Below are positions 5,609 to 8,587 of a stretch of DNA of 8,587 nt, piece after piece. The notes below the pieces were generated by a model. The model saw nothing but the letters and a program-made list of their open reading frames with translations, was not told the DNA's origin and made no database searches. This DNA is from JBEIGE01 sp040382055 (GTDB lineage Bacteria > Pseudomonadota > Gammaproteobacteria > Burkholderiales > Burkholderiaceae_C), in contig JBEIGE010000053.1 of the NCBI GenBank assembly GCA_040382055.1, positions 1 to 8,587 of the forward strand, in the 5' to 3' direction. The first letter of the stretch is position 1. Each line of letters begins with the position of its first letter. The translations under genes were made by a program, and so were the position numbers.

Positions 5609-6588
5609 GCCGCTCTCCCTGAACGTCGCTGCCAGCGTTCAAGCTGATGCATCAAGGTACCCCAAATCCCTTTGGGAAAGAACAGCACAAAGATCATGAA
5701 AACCAGGCCCACCACGCCCATCCAGTAGCGCGTAAGGTTGGTTACGACGTCTTCCAGATAAAGAAAGACAGCAGCGCCCACAAAGGGGCCGAAAAAAGTT
5801 CCCATGCCGCCCAGAAGGCACATCATCACAGCTTGTCCCGATTGAAGATAGTGAAGTGAATCAATCGGGACGATCGAGAGGTGCAGCGCACGCAATGCCC
5901 CGGCCAGTCCACAAATGCCGGCCGATAAGACGAACACCAGAAGTTTCGCTTTGGCCACGTCATAACCACACGCTGCTGCACGTTTCTCGTTCTCGCGAAT
6001 AGCCTCAATGACCGCACCAAAGGGAGAGTTGAGTACACGTGAAACAAACCACAAGGCCAGGGCAACAAATACCAGGATAACGTAATACTTATTCAACGGG
6101 TTGATGAAGTCAATGCTGATGCCGGGGAGTTCGATGAATTCCACCTTGACTCCACGCAGACCGTTCTCACCACCCGTCCAATGCTCGGCCTTGTAAAACA
6201 CGTAGTAAACAATTTGCGCCAAAGCCAGGGTCACCATCGAGAAGTAAATACCTCTCGTCCGGATGGCCAAATAACCGATCAAGAGGCCAGCCAAACACGA
6301 CGAAGCAATTCCAGCCAGGATGGCCGCCCACCAGGGCCAGCCTGCATGAACCACCGAGATACCCGCCAGATAGGAGCCAACACCAAAGAATGCAGCATGG
6401 CCGAAGGACAACATCCCGGTATAACCAAACAGCAAATTAAAGCCAACGGCATACAGCCCGAATATCAAAATATTGACTGATAGCGCGTCATAGGGCATCA
6501 GAAAAGGAAACACCAGCAAGAACAGTATCGCCGTCCCTACCCGGTGCGCCCGAGCCAGAAGAAAGAGTGAAATGATTGAATTTTTCAT
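5605..6588 (-). CDS. livM: HAAT-family ABC transporter permease LivM
   Basis: An inner-membrane permease that pairs with LivH to form the transport channel. From ATG 6588 it is 327 residues. Family landmarks are GYTGMLSFGHAAFFGVGSY (55-73), the cytoplasmic coupling-loop region AIRENEKRAAACGYDV (196-211) and LLGGMGTFFGPFVGA (258-272). Roughly eight to ten hydrophobic segments are spread through the chain, and the C-terminus is basic (ERWQRRSGR). A TTG at 6600 in the same frame would add four residues and overlap the livH stop as TTGA. Neither start has a strong ribosome binding site, and ATG was preferred. The stop overlaps livG by 4 bp. Confidence 0.93.
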   Translation of the reverse strand: MKNSIISLFLLARAHRVGTAILFLLVFPFLMPYDALSVNILIFGLYAVGFNLLFGYTGMLSFGHAAFFGVGSYLAGISVVHAGWPWWAAILAGIASSCLAGLLIGYLAIRTRGIYFSMVTLALAQIVYYVFYKAEHWTGGENGLRGVKVEFIELPGISIDFINPLNKYYVILVFVALALWFVSRVLNSPFGAVIEAIRENEKRAAACGYDVAKAKLLVFVLSAGICGLAGALRALHLSIVPIDSLHYLQSGQAVMMCLLGGMGTFFGPFVGAAVFLYLEDVVTNLTRYWMGVVGLVFMIFVLFFPKGIWGTLMHQLERWQRRSGRAA

Positions 6589-6596
6589 ATGGCTGC

Positions 6597-7481
6597 TCAA
6601 CTCATGAGTCCGGCTTTGCCAAAGAACCCCTGGGGACGGATCAAGAGCACCACAGCCATCAGGACAAAAATGGACAACTCCGCATACTCGGGGGCGATTA
6701 GCGAAGTCATGGCAAAAACGATGCCCACCAGCAAGCCGGCAACCACGGCACCAGGCAATGAGCCCATGCCACCAACGACGGTCACCACAAATGATTCTGC
6801 AAGGATAGGGATACCCATTTCAGGATTCACAGCACGGGTGGGCGCAGCCAACAAACCAGACAAACCGGCTATCGCAGTACCAATGCCGAAAACAAGGAGC
6901 CAGACTTTGGCAATATCAATACCCAAGACCTTGACAATTTCAGCATCCCGCGAACCCGCCCGGATGATCAGCCCGTATCGGGTTTTTTCGATGAACAACC
7001 ACAAGCCCAGAACAATGACGGCGGTTGCAGCAATCAGAAACAGCCGGTAAAGCGGGAAGCTGCCAAAGCCCAGGTTCACTACACCCCTGAGATCAGGCGG
7101 GGTTGAAGTTGGCAAGCCTTCAATGCCGAAGACAAACCGCATCACATCAATCAGCACATAAGACAGCCCGAAAGTGAGCAGCAAAGGATAGTCAATGCCT
7201 CGTCCGTAAAGAGGGCGCACCAGGAATCTCTCGCAGAGCAAGCCGATAGCACCGGTTGCCAACGGTACCAACAACAGGCTGAACCAGAAACTGCCAGTCA
7301 GGCCCAGGCTGTAAACGCCAAGGAATGCGCCCACCATGAAAAATGCACCATGTGCAAAGTTCACCACAGTCAACATGCCAAAAATAAGCGACAGGCCTAT
7401 GGCCAGCAGCGCATAGACGGCACCCAAGGCAATACCGGTCATCAACTGCAGTGCAAACAGTTGCGGCGAAATATCAAACAT
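6597..7481 (-). CDS. livH: HAAT-family ABC transporter permease LivH
   Basis: An inner-membrane permease forming the channel with LivM. The 294-residue protein has the family features: GAVYALLAIGLSLIFGMLTVVNFAHGAF (20-47), the coupling-loop region AGSRDAEIVKVLGID (175-189) and FVVTVVGGMGSLPGAVVAGLLVG (231-253). About eight hydrophobic segments are visible. The ATG at 7481 fits the family N-terminus, but the bases just upstream on the coding strand are eight C then T, with no purine-rich binding site. A later ATG (codon 14) has none either. A hairpin lies between it and livK. It ends 8 bp before the chosen livM start. It is probably co-transcribed with livM, livG and livF. Confidence 0.94.
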   Translation of the reverse strand: MFDISPQLFALQLMTGIALGAVYALLAIGLSLIFGMLTVVNFAHGAFFMVGAFLGVYSLGLTGSFWFSLLLVPLATGAIGLLCERFLVRPLYGRGIDYPLLLTFGLSYVLIDVMRFVFGIEGLPTSTPPDLRGVVNLGFGSFPLYRLFLIAATAVIVLGLWLFIEKTRYGLIIRAGSRDAEIVKVLGIDIAKVWLLVFGIGTAIAGLSGLLAAPTRAVNPEMGIPILAESFVVTVVGGMGSLPGAVVAGLLVGIVFAMTSLIAPEYAELSIFVLMAVVLLIRPQGFFGKAGLMS

Positions 7482-7482
7482 A

Positions 7483-7490
7483 GGGGGGGG
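7483..7490 (-). repeat. C8 homopolymer just before the livH start
   Basis: Eight consecutive C (G on the plus strand) lie one base upstream of the livH ATG, where a Shine-Dalgarno sequence would be expected. Runs of this length can vary in number. Here a change would alter the untranslated leader, not the reading frame. Confidence 0.6.
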
Positions 7491-7510
7491 TCAAGGTGAA
7501 ATAAGAAATA

Positions 7511-7537
7511 CCCACTGTCTGGTCAACAGACAGTGGG
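7511..7537 (-). terminator. Hairpin between livK and livH (possible attenuator)
   Basis: CCCACTGTCTG and CAGACAGTGGG form a perfect 11-bp stem around a 5-nt loop, 18 nt after the livK stop and 29 nt before the livH start. In the direction of transcription it is followed by TATTTCTTATTT, a broken T-rich stretch. It may be a weak terminator, or a structure protecting the livK message, either of which would give more binding protein than membrane subunits. The stem is plain from sequence; the role is inferred. Confidence 0.65.
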
Positions 7538-7555
7538 CCAGGGTCTCAAGGCAGA

Positions 7556-8587
7556 TCAGGTGCTGATCTTGTGTCCCATTTCGTCGCAAGTCCGCAGATT
7601 TTTTTCATCTGCGTTCTCGATTGCAAGTACGTTGAACACATCGTATTTGTCCTTCATGTTTTTCGACTTGGACTCGATGATCACCACCGACTGCACCGAC
7701 TGGTGGTCGCACTTGCGGTAGAACTGGTCACCCTTGTAGGTGTTGTAACGGAGTTGGCGCAAGGCAATGCTGACCTTGATTGACTCGGTGGACTTGGCAT
7801 CCTTGACAGCCTGCAGCACACTCTTGACGCCGGCGTACCCCAATGCACCGTAATCCGAGGGAACACTTCCGCCGTGGGCCTTGCGGAACTTGTCGTTGAA
7901 CACTTTGGCCGAAGGCACCTTGTCTTCCATGCCCCAGTAGTAGGAAGTTCCGCCAATAACACCTTCAAACGGGTCTGGACCGCCGGCCTGACGGGCGGTG
8001 TACAGCAAGATAGGGGTGATGATCTTGGTGGTGGCCTTGAGGCCAAAGTCTGTGGCTTGTTTGGCGGCATTGAGTTGATCGCGCCCGAAGTTGTTGAGTA
8101 CCAGAATGTCGGGCTTCAAGGCCTGAATACGTGGCAAAAAGGCCGAGTAATCCGCAGCGCCAATCGGATGGCGAATGTCCGCCAGCATCTGCACACCCAT
8201 GGTCTGACCCGCACGCTGAAAGCCACGCACCATTTCATGACCATAGGCGTAATCGGCTGTCAAATAAACCACTTTTTTACCGAACTTCGGAAAGGCATAG
8301 CGCGCTACCGCACCCGCTGTCAGGTGCGGGTTAAGCGCTTCGTGGAAGGTGTAGAGGCTCCAGTCCTTGGCTTCATTGATGGCATCTGACTGGCTGATCG
8401 AGTTAAAAATGATCTTGCGGTCCCGGCAGACGGCATTGATCGACAACTGGGTGGCGGCCGATAGAGATCCGACCACAAAATCGACCTTGTCTTTTTCAAT
8501 CAGTTCCAGAGTGCGTGTCGCTGCTTCACCCGGATTGAGCTTGTCATCACGCACCAGCAACTCGGCTTTGCGGCCATTAAAACCACC
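7556..8587 (-). CDS. livK: Periplasmic substrate-binding protein of the HAAT importer, LivK-like (5' end outside window)
   Basis: The binding component that captures substrate in the periplasm and delivers it to LivHM. The frame is open to the right edge, so 343 residues are seen and perhaps 50-60 N-terminal ones, including the signal peptide, are missing. The visible part starts GGFNGRKAELLVRDDKLNPGEA and contains VDFVVGSLSAATQLS, KKVVYLTADYAYGHEMVRGF and DILVLNNFGRDQLNAAKQA, all typical of type I periplasmic binding proteins (Peripla_BP_6). Two Cys near the C-terminus, in YRKCDHQS and LRTCDEMG, could form a disulfide after export. It is the first gene of the importer set in this window. Leucine-type naming follows the operon; the true ligand could be another amino acid, amide or small carboxylate. 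The promoter is not in the window. Confidence 0.93.
   Translation of the reverse strand, partial: GGFNGRKAELLVRDDKLNPGEAATRTLELIEKDKVDFVVGSLSAATQLSINAVCRDRKIIFNSISQSDAINEAKDWSLYTFHEALNPHLTAGAVARYAFPKFGKKVVYLTADYAYGHEMVRGFQRAGQTMGVQMLADIRHPIGAADYSAFLPRIQALKPDILVLNNFGRDQLNAAKQATDFGLKATTKIITPILLYTARQAGGPDPFEGVIGGTSYYWGMEDKVPSAKVFNDKFRKAHGGSVPSDYGALGYAGVKSVLQAVKDAKSTESIKVSIALRQLRYNTYKGDQFYRKCDHQSVQSVVIIESKSKNMKDKYDVFNVLAIENADEKNLRTCDEMGHKIST

Noticed and set aside
6589..7050. 153-codon plus-strand frame opposite livH
   Set aside because: Low-complexity Ala/Thr/Pro/Met translation typical of the reverse of a membrane-protein gene.
7874..8389. 171-codon plus-strand frame opposite livK
   Set aside because: It lies wholly inside the binding-protein gene and has no family motifs or ribosome binding site that I can see.

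Overview
The window most likely comes from a betaproteobacterium of the order Burkholderiales, perhaps a Comamonadaceae-like organism. I infer this from remembered protein similarity (QueG, the AMIN-domain amidase, DedA and the Liv permeases) and moderate GC; I ran no search. Coding density is very high. There are nine protein genes, two of them cut by the window edges. I see no tRNA, rRNA, CRISPR array, insertion sequence or non-coding stretch over 300 bases.

Left part (1-3417): two tRNA-modification genes, queG (minus) and tsaE (plus), diverge head to head, and their best-supported starts overlap by 21 bp. tsaE overlaps amiC, a periplasmic cell-wall amidase with a Tat-like signal, by 4 bp. 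This resembles the enterobacterial queG / nnr-tsaE-amiB-mutL neighbourhood, but without nnr between queG and tsaE and without mutL after the amidase. Downstream of queG, on the same strand, lies a low-GC gene that runs off the left edge. It encodes a P-loop NTPase-like protein resembling small ATPases of T4-type phages, but with altered Walker A and Walker B positions. It is the least ordinary item in the window.

Right part (3438-8587, all minus strand): a branched-chain-amino-acid-type (HAAT) ABC importer in the order substrate-binding protein (livK, 5' end missing), livH, livM, livG, livF, followed after 44 bp by a DedA/VTT-family membrane protein. The permease and ATPase genes are tightly packed. 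A perfect 11-bp hairpin lies between livK and livH, where it could let the binding protein be made in excess. A C8 run, with no recognisable Shine-Dalgarno sequence, sits just before the livH start.

How they work together: the importer genes form one complete uptake system apart from the missing N-terminus of the binding protein; its substrate cannot be read from sequence. queG and tsaE both act on the tRNA anticodon loop (positions 34 and 37). amiC and dedA converge with a 20-bp gap and are linked only by envelope-related roles.
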